A stretch of DNA of 64,000 nucleotides from contig CAJYHN010000002.1 in NCBI GenBank assembly GCA_913774665.1, forward strand, positions 682,001 to 746,000, written 5' to 3'. Source of the stretch: an uncultured Microbacterium sp. GTDB lineage: Bacteria; Actinomycetota; Actinomycetes; Actinomycetales; Microbacteriaceae. Position 1 is the stretch's first letter; each line of letters begins with the position of its first letter. A program made the position numbers and the translations under genes. The notes under the pieces were generated by a model. The model was not told the DNA's origin, ran no database searches, and was given only the letters and a program-made list of their open reading frames with translations. Shown here one piece after another: positions 26,531 to 38,502 of this stretch.

Positions 26531-26574
26531 GAGGTGCGCGGGCCCGTCCGGAACACGTCGGGGGTGTGCGTCAT
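26527..26574 (-). CDS. 15-codon leader ORF coupled to the dppB-like gene
   Basis: ATG 26574 encodes MTHTPDVFRTGPRTS, and its TGA overlaps the dppB start as ATGA. GAGAGGACC lies a few bases upstream of its ATG and is a better ribosome site than anything near the dppB start. A role in leading ribosomes onto dppB or in regulation is inferred. It is too short for a family assignment. The peptide has no run of one amino acid, so classical attenuation is not suggested. Confidence 0.5.
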   Translation of the reverse strand: MTHTPDVFRTGPRTS

Positions 26575-26750
26575 GGTGGTCCTCTCGCCTTCGAGATCCC
26601 CGCCTATTCGTTTGCCTGGCTAAGGATCTTCAGCGACCCTACGTCGGCTTCCCATGAAACGTGCGCCGGGGGAACACACTTTTCACGACCGTAACAAAGC
26701 TCTTACATGGCGCTTTGCCACCGCGGTATCCGTCGAGCGCAGCATCGCGC

Positions 26751-27341
26751 TCAGCCGAGACCGCCTGAGATGAACAAAGCGATAATAACCCAGCAGATCA
26801 GAACCAGCAGGGAAATGACCGGGGGAATGTCCCACGACCGGCGGACGACACCGGTCTTCGACGCGGTCGGCCGCGCCGTCTCCCACGCTTCCTGAATGAG
26901 CTGCAGGTCGCGGACCGCGGGAGGCTCGCGCCGTCCTCGCTCATCGTCACGACGGATCGGAGGACGACCCGGGCGACCGGCCACGGGGCCGCCGAAGGCC
27001 TTCACGAGGCGGGGTTCGTCGGTGCGGACCTCGAGCTGCCAGCGCATGTCGATATCGGCGACGCGCGCCCACGCGATATCCGCGATGCGCAGAGGGTTGT
27101 GGATGCGGATGCCCTCGGCGTCGATGCGCACGTGCGGGGCGAACAGCAGCGCGTAGACCGCCCACAGCGCCAACAGCACCCAGGGCGCCAACAGGAGCAT
27201 CTCGCCCACCCCGGCGCGCAGCGCGGCATCCCCCAAGAGCACGAGCGCGAGCACCGCACCCAGGATCAGGCCGAAGATCGACGACGGGGCACGGAACACC
27301 CGCGGGTGTCCCGTGCCCCGGAAGCGCTCGTCGCGCGTCAC
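26751..27341 (-). CDS. PH-domain-like membrane protein, function unknown
   Basis: 196 residues from GTG 27341, overlapping the upstream ATPase stop as GTGA. Two hydrophobic segments (FGLILGAVLALVLLGD and LLLAPWVLLALWAVYALLF) precede a bacterial PH-like stretch (VRIDAEGIRIHNPLRIADIAWARVADID). A further C-terminal span is near VISLLVLICWVIIALFIS. The middle is charged. It is last in the operon 2 chain but is not a known transporter component. Related small PH-domain proteins are frequent and uncharacterised in actinobacteria. Confidence 0.8.
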   Translation of the reverse strand: MTRDERFRGTGHPRVFRAPSSIFGLILGAVLALVLLGDAALRAGVGEMLLLAPWVLLALWAVYALLFAPHVRIDAEGIRIHNPLRIADIAWARVADIDMRWQLEVRTDEPRLVKAFGGPVAGRPGRPPIRRDDERGRREPPAVRDLQLIQEAWETARPTASKTGVVRRSWDIPPVISLLVLICWVIIALFISGGLG

Positions 27342-29002
27342 GCGCCGCCCAGCTGCAGCGAGGCGCCGGGGATCGCGTCGAGCAATCGCTGCGTGTACTC
27401 CTGCGAGGGCTGCGCGAAGATCTCGTCGACCGTGCCCTGCTCCACGAGCTTGCCGCGCTCCATGACGCACACCAGGTCGGCGGCGACGCGGACGACGGCG
27501 AGGTCGTGCGTGATGAACAGGTAGGTCAGACCGAGCTCGGACTGCAGCTCCGCCAGCAGCTGCAGGATCTGCGCCTGCACCAGCACGTCGAGGGCCGACA
27601 CGGCCTCGTCGAGCACGAGGATGTCGGGCTTGAGCGCGAGCGCGCGCGCGATGGCGACACGCTGGCGCTGCCCGCCGGACAGCTCGTTCGGATAGCGGGA
27701 TGCCAGCTCCTGCGGAAGCGCGACCTGCTCGAGCAGCTCCTCCACACGAGCGCGACGCGACGCGTTGTCGCCCACCTTGTGGATGTTGAGCGGCTCGGCG
27801 ATGAGGTTGCCGATACTGCGCAGCGGATCGAGGGATCCGTACGGGTCCTGGAAGACCGGCTGCATGCGGCGGCGCAGGTTGAAGGTGTCCTTCGCGCTCA
27901 GCTTGCCGGTGTTGACGCCGTCGACCTCGATCGAGCCCGAGGTCGGATCCTCGAGCTTGAGGACCATCTTCGCGATCGTCGACTTGCCGGAGCCCGACTC
28001 CCCCACCAGCGCGAGCGTCTTGCCGCGCGGAATCTCGAACGAGACCCCGTCGACGGCGCGGAACTGCTCGCTGCGGAATCCGCCCTGGCGGATCTTGTAC
28101 TCCTTGACGAGGTCGGTGACCTTGACCGTCGCGGGGGCGTCGATGTCGGCCTCGCGCAGGATGCCGCGGTCTTCGACCGTCGCCTGGATGCGCTGCGAAG
28201 CGATGCTGGGCGCGGCGGCGACGAGGCGCTGCGTGTACGGGTGCCGCGGGTTCTCGAGGATCTCGCGGCTGGGACCCGACTCGACGATCTCGCCCTGGTT
28301 CATCACGACGATGGTGTCGGCGCGCTCGGCGGCCAGACCCAGGTCGTGCGTGATGAGCAGCACCGAGGTGCCCCGCTCACGCGTGAGGGATGCCATGTGA
28401 TCGAGGATCACGCGCTGCACGGTCACGTCGAGGGCCGAGGTCGGCTCGTCGGCGATCAGCAGCTTCGGGTCGGCCGCGAGGCCGATGCCGATCAGCGCGC
28501 GCTGGCGCATACCGCCCGAGAACTGGTGCGGGTACTGGTGCAGTCGACGCTCCGCGTCGGCGAGACCAGCCTGCTTCAGCACCTCGATCGCGCGCTTCTC
28601 GACGTCCTTGCGACCGGTGGCGATGCCGTTCGCGCGGATCGCCTCCTTGACCTGGAAGCCGATGCTCCACACCGGGTTGAGGTTCGACATCGGGTCCTGC
28701 GGGACGTAACCGATGTCGCGACCGCGAACCGACTCGAACTGCGTCTGGCTGAGGTCGGTCAGCTCACGCCCGTCGAGCGTGATGCTGCCGGCGGTGACGT
28801 GACCGGTACCGGGGAGCAGGCCGATGACCGCCGAGGCGGTCGTGGACTTGCCCGAGCCTGACTCGCCCACGATGGCGACCGTCTGGCCGGGGTAGACGTC
28901 GAGGCTGACTCCGTGGAGGACCTCGCGCGTGCCACCCTGTCCCTCGAACGCGACCTTGAGGTCGCGAACGGACAGAAGCGGTGTCTGGGTGGCGTCGCTC
29001 AT
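27338..29002 (-). CDS. fused double ATPase of peptide ABC transporter (DppD-DppF type, operon 2)
   Basis: 554 residues from ATG 29002 (MSDATQTPLLSVRDLKVAFEG). Module 1: GESGSGKSTTASAVIG and FSGGMRQRALIGIGLA. Module 2: GESGSGKSTIAKMVLK and LSGGQRQRVAIARALA. Unlike the operon 1 ATPase it lacks the Cys-rich oligopeptide C-terminal segments, which accounts for the 176-residue difference. The start overlaps the dppC-like stop as ATGA. Confidence 0.93.
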   Translation of the reverse strand: MSDATQTPLLSVRDLKVAFEGQGGTREVLHGVSLDVYPGQTVAIVGESGSGKSTTASAVIGLLPGTGHVTAGSITLDGRELTDLSQTQFESVRGRDIGYVPQDPMSNLNPVWSIGFQVKEAIRANGIATGRKDVEKRAIEVLKQAGLADAERRLHQYPHQFSGGMRQRALIGIGLAADPKLLIADEPTSALDVTVQRVILDHMASLTRERGTSVLLITHDLGLAAERADTIVVMNQGEIVESGPSREILENPRHPYTQRLVAAAPSIASQRIQATVEDRGILREADIDAPATVKVTDLVKEYKIRQGGFRSEQFRAVDGVSFEIPRGKTLALVGESGSGKSTIAKMVLKLEDPTSGSIEVDGVNTGKLSAKDTFNLRRRMQPVFQDPYGSLDPLRSIGNLIAEPLNIHKVGDNASRRARVEELLEQVALPQELASRYPNELSGGQRQRVAIARALALKPDILVLDEAVSALDVLVQAQILQLLAELQSELGLTYLFITHDLAVVRVAADLVCVMERGKLVEQGTVDEIFAQPSQEYTQRLLDAIPGASLQLGGA

Positions 29003-29946
29003 CGGCGGGCCCTCGCTCTCGGGTCGATGGCGTCTCGGATGAGCTCGCCCAGCAGGATGAAGGCCAGAACCGTGACGGTCAGGGCGATCGACGGCCAGAT
29101 CAGCGCCATGGGCGCGATGCGCAGCGACTGCTGCGCCTGGCTGATGTCGTTCCCCCACGACATGGTGCTGCCGCCGAGGCCGACGCCGAGGAACGACAGG
29201 GTCGCCTCCGCGACGATCGCCGCGGCGAGGCTGATCGTGGTGACCACGAGGAGCGGGGCGATGGCGTTCGGGATCACGTGGGTCAGCAGCGTGCGGAAAC
29301 GCGTCTGTCCGAGCGCCTGCGAGGCTGCCACGTAATCGGCCTGGCGCACGCGCAGAACCTCGGCGCGCACGACACGGGCCGTCGATGCCCACGCGAACCC
29401 GCCGATCGCGAACGCCAGAGTGAGGACGTTGCGGTACTGCGAGAACACGCTCATCACGACGATGGCCGCGAGGATGTAGGGGATCGAGAAGAAGATGTCG
29501 CCGACGCGCGAGATGACCGCGTCGAGCCATCCGCCGTAGAACCCCGACAGGGCGCCCATGATCAGGCCGATGATCGTGCCGATCGCGGTGGCCAGCAGGC
29601 CCACCGACAGCGAGGTGCGGGCACCCCACACGATGCGCGAGAACGTGTCGCACCCCTGGAACGTGAAGCCCAGGATGTGTTCCGCCGTGGGACCGCCGTT
29701 GCTGTTGGACAGCTGGCAGTCGTTGTCCGGCGGCACCTGCGTGAACAGGGTCGGGAACGCGGCCATCAGGATCACGATGGCCATGACGACCAGGGCGATC
29801 CAGAACGTGGGGCGACGACGGAGGTCGCGCCACGCGTCGAGCCACAGGTTGCTCTTGCGGGCGGCGACGCGGACGGCGTCGACCGAGATGGTCTCGGTCT
29901 TGATCGGCGCGACGTAGTGGGGCGCCGGGAACTGACTACTTGACAT
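28999..29946 (-). CDS. peptide ABC transporter permease, DppC type (operon 2)
   Basis: 315 residues. After a long cytosolic N-terminus, a first span (FWIALVVMAIVILMAAFP) is followed by an extracellular loop with two Cys (NDCQLSNSN and FQGCDTF), which could form a disulfide. EAA segment: YVAASQALGQTRFRTLLTHVIPNAI. Its start lies 11 bases inside the 3' end of the dppB-like gene. Confidence 0.92.
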   Translation of the reverse strand: MSSSQFPAPHYVAPIKTETISVDAVRVAARKSNLWLDAWRDLRRRPTFWIALVVMAIVILMAAFPTLFTQVPPDNDCQLSNSNGGPTAEHILGFTFQGCDTFSRIVWGARTSLSVGLLATAIGTIIGLIMGALSGFYGGWLDAVISRVGDIFFSIPYILAAIVVMSVFSQYRNVLTLAFAIGGFAWASTARVVRAEVLRVRQADYVAASQALGQTRFRTLLTHVIPNAIAPLLVVTTISLAAAIVAEATLSFLGVGLGGSTMSWGNDISQAQQSLRIAPMALIWPSIALTVTVLAFILLGELIRDAIDPRARARR

Positions 29947-30865
29947 AGCGGATCCTCGGGTCGAGAAGGCCGTACAGGAGGTCGACGACGAGGTTGACCA
30001 GCACGTAGATGATGACGAAGACGGTCACGAACGACACCACCGTGGGGCCCTCACCGCGGATGGTGGCCTGGTAGAGCGTGTTACCGACACCGGGGATGTT
30101 GAAGATGCCCTCGGTCACGGTGGCGCCGACGAGGAGCACACCGAAGTTCGTCGCGGAGTTCGTGATGACGGGGATGAGCGAGTTGCGCAGCACGTGCACG
30201 GGGATCACGCGGCGACGCGAGAGGCCCTTCGAGTACGCGGTGCGCACCCAGTCCTGGTTGAGCGTGTCGATGACCGACCCGCGCATGAGGCGCATGCTCG
30301 TCGCGAACAGGCTGAAACCGAGCACGATGGCCGGCAGCAGCAGATCACCCCAGTTGTTCTGGGCACCCACCGTGGGACGGAACCACCCCAGCTGGATGGC
30401 GAGGAAGTACTGCGCGAGGAAGCACGCCACGAAGATCGGCAGCGCGACGAACAGCAGGGCGACGATGAGCGCGACGTTGTCGAACAGCTTGCCCTTGCGG
30501 ATCGCCGAGATGGTGCCGACGACGACGGCGAGCACGAACTCGATGAGCAGAGCCATGACGGCCAGGCGCGCCGTCACGGGGAGCGTGCGGGCGAGCACCT
30601 CGTTGACGGACTGACCCGAGAAGGTCGTTCCCAGATCCCCCTGGAAGATCCCGCCCAGGTACAGGAAGTACTGGACGATGAAGGGCTGGTCGAGGTGGTA
30701 CTGGGCCCGCAGGGCTTCGACGACCTGGGGCGCGGGAGTCTTGTCGCCGAAGAGGCCGAGGATCGGGTCCCCCGGCATGGCGAAGACCATGAAGTAGATC
30801 AGCAGCGTGGCCCCGAAGAACACGGGGAGCACCTGCAGCAGACGTCTGAGGATGTAGCCGAGCAT
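29936..30865 (-). CDS. peptide ABC transporter permease, DppB type (operon 2)
   Basis: 309 residues from ATG 30865 (MLGYILRRLLQVLPVFFGATLLIYF), preceded by AAGAGAG. I rejected the 11-codon upstream extension, which is Arg-rich and unlike DppB. The EAA segment is WVRTAYSKGLSRRRVIPVHVLRNSLIP. It is separated from the binding-protein gene by a terminator and a 15-bp palindrome, so the binding protein and the membrane complex can be made at different levels. Confidence 0.92.
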   Translation of the reverse strand: MLGYILRRLLQVLPVFFGATLLIYFMVFAMPGDPILGLFGDKTPAPQVVEALRAQYHLDQPFIVQYFLYLGGIFQGDLGTTFSGQSVNEVLARTLPVTARLAVMALLIEFVLAVVVGTISAIRKGKLFDNVALIVALLFVALPIFVACFLAQYFLAIQLGWFRPTVGAQNNWGDLLLPAIVLGFSLFATSMRLMRGSVIDTLNQDWVRTAYSKGLSRRRVIPVHVLRNSLIPVITNSATNFGVLLVGATVTEGIFNIPGVGNTLYQATIRGEGPTVVSFVTVFVIIYVLVNLVVDLLYGLLDPRIRYVK

Positions 30866-30946
30866 CCGCTCTCTTTTCGAACGTGGGAAACGCCTCATCA
30901 GACGTTTTTGTGGGGGGCGCGGGCCGAAAAGGACCCGTGCCGTTCT

Positions 30947-30961
30947 ATCACACGTCGTGAT
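30947..30961. promoter_or_regulatory. 15-bp palindrome upstream of the operon 2 permease genes
   Basis: ATCAC-ACGTC-GTGAT has perfect 5-bp arms. It lies about 80 bp upstream of the dppB-like start and 18 bp below the terminator of the binding-protein gene, a good place for an operator. The regulator is unknown. Confidence 0.4.
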
Positions 30962-30978
30962 GAGGCCTGGCGGGCAGA

Positions 30979-31014
30979 CCGCGAGGCGGTGACGAATCCG
31001 TCACCGCCTCGCGG
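30979..31014 (-). terminator. terminator between binding-protein and permease genes of operon 2
   Basis: CCGCGAGGCGGTGACG and CGTCACCGCCTCGCGG pair perfectly over 16 bp around an AATC loop, 15 bp after the binding-protein stop codon. Such intra-operon hairpins often let the binding protein be made in excess of the permease. Confidence 0.85.
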
Positions 31015-31029
31015 GTGAGATCGGAAGGG

Positions 31030-32646
31030 TTACTTCGTGATCTCGTAGTACAGCGGAACCGAGTTCCAGCCGAACTGGACGTTGTTCACGCCGTCGGCGA
31101 AGCCGCCGGTGACGTTCGAGTACCAGAGCGGGATGGCCGGGAGGTCCTTCAGCAGGATCTCCTGAGCCTTGGCGAAGTCGGCGTTCTGCGTGCCCAGATC
31201 GGTCTCGGCGATGCCGGCCGTGATCTGCGCGTCGAACTGGGGGTTCGAGTAGTCACCGTCGTTCGACGAGGCACCCGTCGCGTACAGCGGCGCGAGGAAG
31301 TTGTACGCACCGGGGTAGTCGGCCTGCCAGCCCGAACGGAACGTGGTCTCGATGCTGCGGTTGGTGACCGCCGAGCGCAGTTCCTTGAACGTCGGGTACG
31401 GAGCACCCGAGGAGTCGATACCCAGGGTGTTCTTCAGCGAGTTCGTCACAGCGTCGACCCAGGACTGGTGTCCACCGTCGGCGTTGTACGCGATCTGCAG
31501 CGAGCCGCTCCACGGCGAGATGGCGTCGGCCTGGGCCCACAGCTGCTTCGCCTTGTCCGCGTTGTACTTCAGGACGTCGGCGCCCGTGAGGGAGTCGGAC
31601 CATCCGGCGATGACCGGCGAGGTGAAGTCGCTGGCCGGGGTGCGCGAGCCCTGGAAGATCGTCTTGGTGATCTCGTCGCGGTTGATGGCCATCGAGATGG
31701 CCTGACGACGGAGCTTGCCCTCGTCGCCGCTGAAGTGCGCGAGACGCTCGGGGATCGTGAACGACTGGAAGATCGCGGCCGGCTGGTTGACCGCACGGTC
31801 GCCCAGGTCGGAGGTGAAGGTGGCCAGCGACGACGAGGGGACGCCGTCGATCACGTCGACGTTGCCGCCGAGGAGGTCGGCGTACGCGGCATCCTGGGTG
31901 GCGTAGAAGACGATCGAGAGACCGCCGTTCTTGACCGTGCGACCGCCCTGGTAGTCGTCGTTCTTGACGAGGTCGATCTGCACGTTGTGCTGCCAGGCGC
32001 CGTCGCCCTTGAGCTTGTAGGGGCCGTTGCCGATCGGGTTCTCGCCGAACGCAGCCATGTCGGTGAACGCGACGTCGGGCAGCGGGAAGAACGCCGAGTA
32101 GCCCAGGCGCAGCGCGAAGTCGGCGGCGGGCTTGGAGAGGGCGATGGTGAAGGTGTAGTCGTCGACCTTCTTCAGACCGGTCAGCTCGGAGTCAGCGTCG
32201 TAGCTGAAGCCAACGATGTCCTCGAAGAACGAGCTGCTCACCTGGTTGTTCGACAGCTGGGCGCCGTAGTTCCACGCCTTGATGAAGTTGTCGGCCTTGA
32301 CCTCGGTGCCGTCAGTGAACTTCTGACCCTTCTTCAGGGTCACCGTGAGGTTCTGGGGGTCGTTGGTGACGATGGACTCCGCCATGTCGTTGACCGGGGC
32401 GCCGGTTCCGTCGTAGTAGACCAGACCCGCGAAGATCGAGTCGAGGATCTTTCCTCCACCGACCTCGTTGGTGTTGGTCGGGATCAGCGGGTTCTGCGGC
32501 TCGGAGCCGTTCGTCCGAATGATCGCCGAGGCGTCGCCGCCTGATGACGAGCCGCCATTGTCTCCGCCGCCCGAGCAGCCGGCGAGCATGAGCCCGACAG
32601 CTCCCAGCAGGGCGAGACCGGAGAGGGCAATCTTGTTGCGCTTCAC
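31030..32646 (-). CDS. peptide ABC transporter substrate-binding lipoprotein (operon 2)
   Basis: 538 residues, solute-binding family 5. GTG start with GGAGG four bases upstream. Lipobox LMLAGC near residue 21 is followed by a Gly/Ser-rich linker (CSGGGDNGGSSSGGDAS). Core motifs: GQKFTDGTEVKADNFIKAWNY and NPIGNGPYKLKGDG. The architecture is that of oligopeptide-binding OppA/DppA proteins. First gene of the operon 2 region. Confidence 0.93.
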   Translation of the reverse strand: MKRNKIALSGLALLGAVGLMLAGCSGGGDNGGSSSGGDASAIIRTNGSEPQNPLIPTNTNEVGGGKILDSIFAGLVYYDGTGAPVNDMAESIVTNDPQNLTVTLKKGQKFTDGTEVKADNFIKAWNYGAQLSNNQVSSSFFEDIVGFSYDADSELTGLKKVDDYTFTIALSKPAADFALRLGYSAFFPLPDVAFTDMAAFGENPIGNGPYKLKGDGAWQHNVQIDLVKNDDYQGGRTVKNGGLSIVFYATQDAAYADLLGGNVDVIDGVPSSSLATFTSDLGDRAVNQPAAIFQSFTIPERLAHFSGDEGKLRRQAISMAINRDEITKTIFQGSRTPASDFTSPVIAGWSDSLTGADVLKYNADKAKQLWAQADAISPWSGSLQIAYNADGGHQSWVDAVTNSLKNTLGIDSSGAPYPTFKELRSAVTNRSIETTFRSGWQADYPGAYNFLAPLYATGASSNDGDYSNPQFDAQITAGIAETDLGTQNADFAKAQEILLKDLPAIPLWYSNVTGGFADGVNNVQFGWNSVPLYYEITK

Positions 32647-32810
32647 AGTTCCTCCAGGGAAGGGATGATCATCGCCCGCGCAGGGCTTCCACGCAGCACA
32701 AGGCGCGTCAAAGATCCGTCGGGCAGGATGAGAACACACTAGGCACGTTTACCCAGGTGCCCCAAACTTCTCTGAAAAACGTTACACAGCATTTACTCGA
32801 GAGGCTCGCG

Positions 32811-33662
32811 ATGGAGCAATCTGACAAGCGCGGTCGTCTACAGGCCCCGGCGGACTGGACCTATCCTCCGGTGCTGGAGCGCACGGACACCTACCGCCGC
32901 CGCCTCGGCGGGGAGATCGGGATCGTGCTGCTCGTCAGCGTCGGACAGTCGGCGATCTACTCGGTGGTCTCGTTCATCCGGGCGGCCACCCGCGCACCCA
33001 TCTCGCAGCAGCAGACGCAGCTGAATCCGTCACGCAGCGCCGAGCCCGTGTGGGACGCGATCTACCAGTTCCTCGACATCTTCTTCTCGCTGGCGCTCGT
33101 GGCCCTGGCGGTCTACCTGCTGTGGGAGCCGACGAACAACGCGCTCCGTCGGATCGGGCTGGATTTCCGCCGCTTCGGCGGTGACGCCGCGCGGGGGCTC
33201 CTGCTCGTCGTCCTCATCGGCGCGCCCGGTATCGGTGTCTACGCGATCGGCCGCGCTCTCGGCCAGAGCATCGCGGTGATCCCCGCTCCCCTGGACTCGT
33301 CGTGGTGGGTCATCGCGCTGCTGGTCCTCGCGGCGTTGCGCGCCGGCCTCACCGAGGAGGTCATCTTCCTCGGCTACCTCTTCGACCGTCTGCGCCGTCT
33401 CGGGTGGTCGTGGACGTGGATCATCGTGTCGACCGCCCTACTGCGCGGCAGCTACCACCTGTACCAGGGGTGGCCCTCGGCGCTGGGCAACGTCGTCATG
33501 GGTCTCGTCTTCGGCTGGTGCTACAAGCGATGGGGGCGGGTGATGCCCCTGGTGGTCGCGCACACGATCATCGACATCGTCGCCTTCGTGGGGTACCCGC
33601 TCGCCGCCGCCTGGTGGCCGGGGATCTTCGCCCCGACCCCCGCGGCCTCGCCGACGTCATGA
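32811..33662 (+). CDS. CPBP-family intramembrane metalloprotease-like protein
   Basis: 283 residues from ATG 32811 (MEQSDKRGRLQAP), with GAGAGG upstream; the frame opens 18 codons earlier but without a ribosome site. About seven hydrophobic segments. The CPBP (CAAX protease / bacteriocin-processing) motifs are TEEVIFLGYL (Glu182, Glu183), LLRGSYHLYQG (His216) and HTIIDIV (His251, Asp255). The usual Arg of the EExxxR motif is Leu187 here. The gene is tail-to-tail with the next lipoprotein gene, with only 3 bp between. Confidence 0.82.
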   Translation: MEQSDKRGRLQAPADWTYPPVLERTDTYRRRLGGEIGIVLLVSVGQSAIYSVVSFIRAATRAPISQQQTQLNPSRSAEPVWDAIYQFLDIFFSLALVALAVYLLWEPTNNALRRIGLDFRRFGGDAARGLLLVVLIGAPGIGVYAIGRALGQSIAVIPAPLDSSWWVIALLVLAALRAGLTEEVIFLGYLFDRLRRLGWSWTWIIVSTALLRGSYHLYQGWPSALGNVVMGLVFGWCYKRWGRVMPLVVAHTIIDIVAFVGYPLAAAWWPGIFAPTPAASPTS

Positions 33663-33665
33663 CCG

Positions 33666-35408
33666 TCAGGACTGCGGCGGTGACCAGGTCCAGAACGCCG
33701 GAGGCAACCCGTTGGGCTCGGAGGTGTACGTCACTCCCCCGACACCCGCGGCGCTGACCACGGCGCCCGTTCGCTCGAGCAGCGGCACACCCGCGTACGC
33801 GGTGAACAGCGAGCGGTCGATGAGCTTCGCCTCCGCCAGCACATCGACGGGGTCGGTGTGCGTGGTGAGGTCGTCGAAGAGCTCCTCGGTGTCGCCGCCG
33901 TCGATCCCCTCCGCGATACGGTCACGCGCCGACCGGTAGAGACTCTCATCCTCGCCGACCCACGAGAGGGTGGCATCCGGAATCTCCGTCGCGGTGGCGG
34001 CGCGGACCGCGATCCCGGCCTTGGCGGCCATCGAGACGAGGCGCGGGAACACCAGGGATGCCGTCGAATCGGTCGTGTCGTAGGCGACGCGGAGCACGGC
34101 CGCCCGGTCGTTCAGCGCCGAGCGCGCGCCGTTCACGTCGGCCCCCGTGCCGGGAGCGCCATTGCCCGACACCAGGTCGTTGTAAAGCTGCCCCGTCGCC
34201 GGAGACGACAGGAACGACTGGAGGGGCTGGGCGTCCGGACGCACGGCACCCAGCACGTCCTGAACGAGCGAGGCCCGGTCGAGCGAGAGGGTCACCGCCT
34301 GACGGAGATCGGATGCCGTCGTCGTAGCGAACCGGAGTTGGAGCGTTTCGGAGGTCGGACCGACCTGGACGGCGAACCCGGCATCGGACAGGGTCTTGCG
34401 CTCCGCGACGTCGAGATCGCCGACGTTCGCCACGTCGACCGTTCCCGCTTCGATCGCCGACAGCTGCGCCGCGCGATCGGGGAAGAACCGCACCGTCAGA
34501 CTCTCGAGACCCGGGAAGTGCGCACCCTGGTAGCTGTCTCGACGGGCCAATCGGAGCGTATCGGCCGTGATCTCCGAGACCGTCCACGGGCCCGACGATA
34601 CGACACCGGCCGGGTCGGGCGTCGTTCCCGCGGCGACGTCGAAACCGGTGTTCCACGCCTGCGCGGCCGCGGCCAGCACGGGGTTCGGCGCCACCGGAGC
34701 CTGAGGGTCGCCCTCCGGCGCCGTGAGGATCGCGGTGAGCAGATCCTTGACGCTCACGCCCGCCCGCTGCGCGACGACGTGGACCGGGCGGTCGAGAAGC
34801 CACTGCCGGTTCCAGTCGGCGAAGGGCTGATCGTAGGTGAGCATCAGCGTGTCGTTGGCCCGGTCGAGGCGCGGACGCGTCGTGCGGGCATTGGGGTCGG
34901 CGGGGAGCGCCGTGTCGAAGTACCGCGTGCCCGAGACGACCTGGCCGTTGGCATCGTAGGTGGCGTCGTCGAAGAAGTGCGAGGTGACCGCCCACCCGAA
35001 CAGCAGGTCGTCGAGGGTCACCGGGGTGCCGTCGGACCAGACGCGATCGGGGAACAGCTCGTAGCTGACGGTCAGCGGGTCGCCCTCGACCCGCGTGATG
35101 CGTCCGAGACCGTTATTGGGCACGACCTGGAGGTTTCCGTCGAGGGATCCGAGCTTCTCGTCGAGCAGGGCCGCGACCGCACGGTTCGCTGCCGTGTCGC
35201 CGGTTGCACTGGCGGCGTTGAAACTCGTGAGCGAGCCGACCACACCGACCGTCAGGCTCGTCCGCTGCTCTTTCGCGGGGACCGGCGCGGGGTCGGTCGC
35301 CGAACAACCGGCCAATGCGAGACCGGCGGCGACGAGGAGGGCGATCACCCGTCCCGGGCCGCCACGGCGTCGAAGCGGTCGAGGAACGTCGTTCAGCCCG
35401 TGGTGCAC
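33666..35408 (-). CDS. orphan family 5 substrate-binding lipoprotein
   Basis: 580 residues from a GTG. A lipoprotein signal peptide (VIALLVAAGLALAGCSATDP) places the lipid-anchored Cys near residue 35. The body shows the SBP_bac_5 pattern, for example DRVWSDGTPVTLDDLLFGWAV and SSGPWTVSEITADTLRLARRDSY. No permease or ATPase is adjacent, so it may share one of the two transporters nearby or act as a sensor. No clear ribosome site; TAGTAA lies a short distance upstream of the GTG, so the mRNA could be leaderless. Confidence 0.82.
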   Translation of the reverse strand: MHHGLNDVPRPLRRRGGPGRVIALLVAAGLALAGCSATDPAPVPAKEQRTSLTVGVVGSLTSFNAASATGDTAANRAVAALLDEKLGSLDGNLQVVPNNGLGRITRVEGDPLTVSYELFPDRVWSDGTPVTLDDLLFGWAVTSHFFDDATYDANGQVVSGTRYFDTALPADPNARTTRPRLDRANDTLMLTYDQPFADWNRQWLLDRPVHVVAQRAGVSVKDLLTAILTAPEGDPQAPVAPNPVLAAAAQAWNTGFDVAAGTTPDPAGVVSSGPWTVSEITADTLRLARRDSYQGAHFPGLESLTVRFFPDRAAQLSAIEAGTVDVANVGDLDVAERKTLSDAGFAVQVGPTSETLQLRFATTTASDLRQAVTLSLDRASLVQDVLGAVRPDAQPLQSFLSSPATGQLYNDLVSGNGAPGTGADVNGARSALNDRAAVLRVAYDTTDSTASLVFPRLVSMAAKAGIAVRAATATEIPDATLSWVGEDESLYRSARDRIAEGIDGGDTEELFDDLTTHTDPVDVLAEAKLIDRSLFTAYAGVPLLERTGAVVSAAGVGGVTYTSEPNGLPPAFWTWSPPQS

Positions 35409-35491
35409 AGGGGCACTTTACTAAACGCCCCCTGAGGATCCCCCGGCCCGCCGCGGGCCGGGGGGACGCCGAGACCCGCCGCTGTGCCCGC

Positions 35492-35556
35492 GATGAACGC
35501 CCTCGCGAGTGAAACACGCGGCGACGCGGCGTGTCTCACTCGACGGGGCGTTTATC
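35492..35556. repeat. 65-nt palindromic element, copy 2
   Basis: Same length and plan as 1305-1369: outer arms GATGAACGCC / GGGGCGTTTATC, inner arms CGAGTGAAACACGC / GCGTGTCTCACTCG and a 7-nt centre. It lies in the gap beyond gcvP, upstream of the orphan binding protein gene. Differences between the copies are mostly at unpaired or exchanged positions. Confidence 0.8.
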
Positions 35557-35577
35557 GCGAACGAGGAGCGAGGACGA

Positions 35578-35617
35578 GCGCGGCGCCGATCCCGGATGCC
35601 GGGAGCCGACGCCGCGC
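35578..35617 (-). terminator. hairpin beyond gcvP
   Basis: GCGCGGCG pairs with CGCCGCGC around an inner CCCGG/CCGGG stem, a few bases after the gcvP stop codon. No long T run follows. Confidence 0.6.
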
Positions 35618-35622
35618 GCGGA

Positions 35623-38498
<2,876 letters not shown>

Positions 38499-38502
<4 letters not shown>

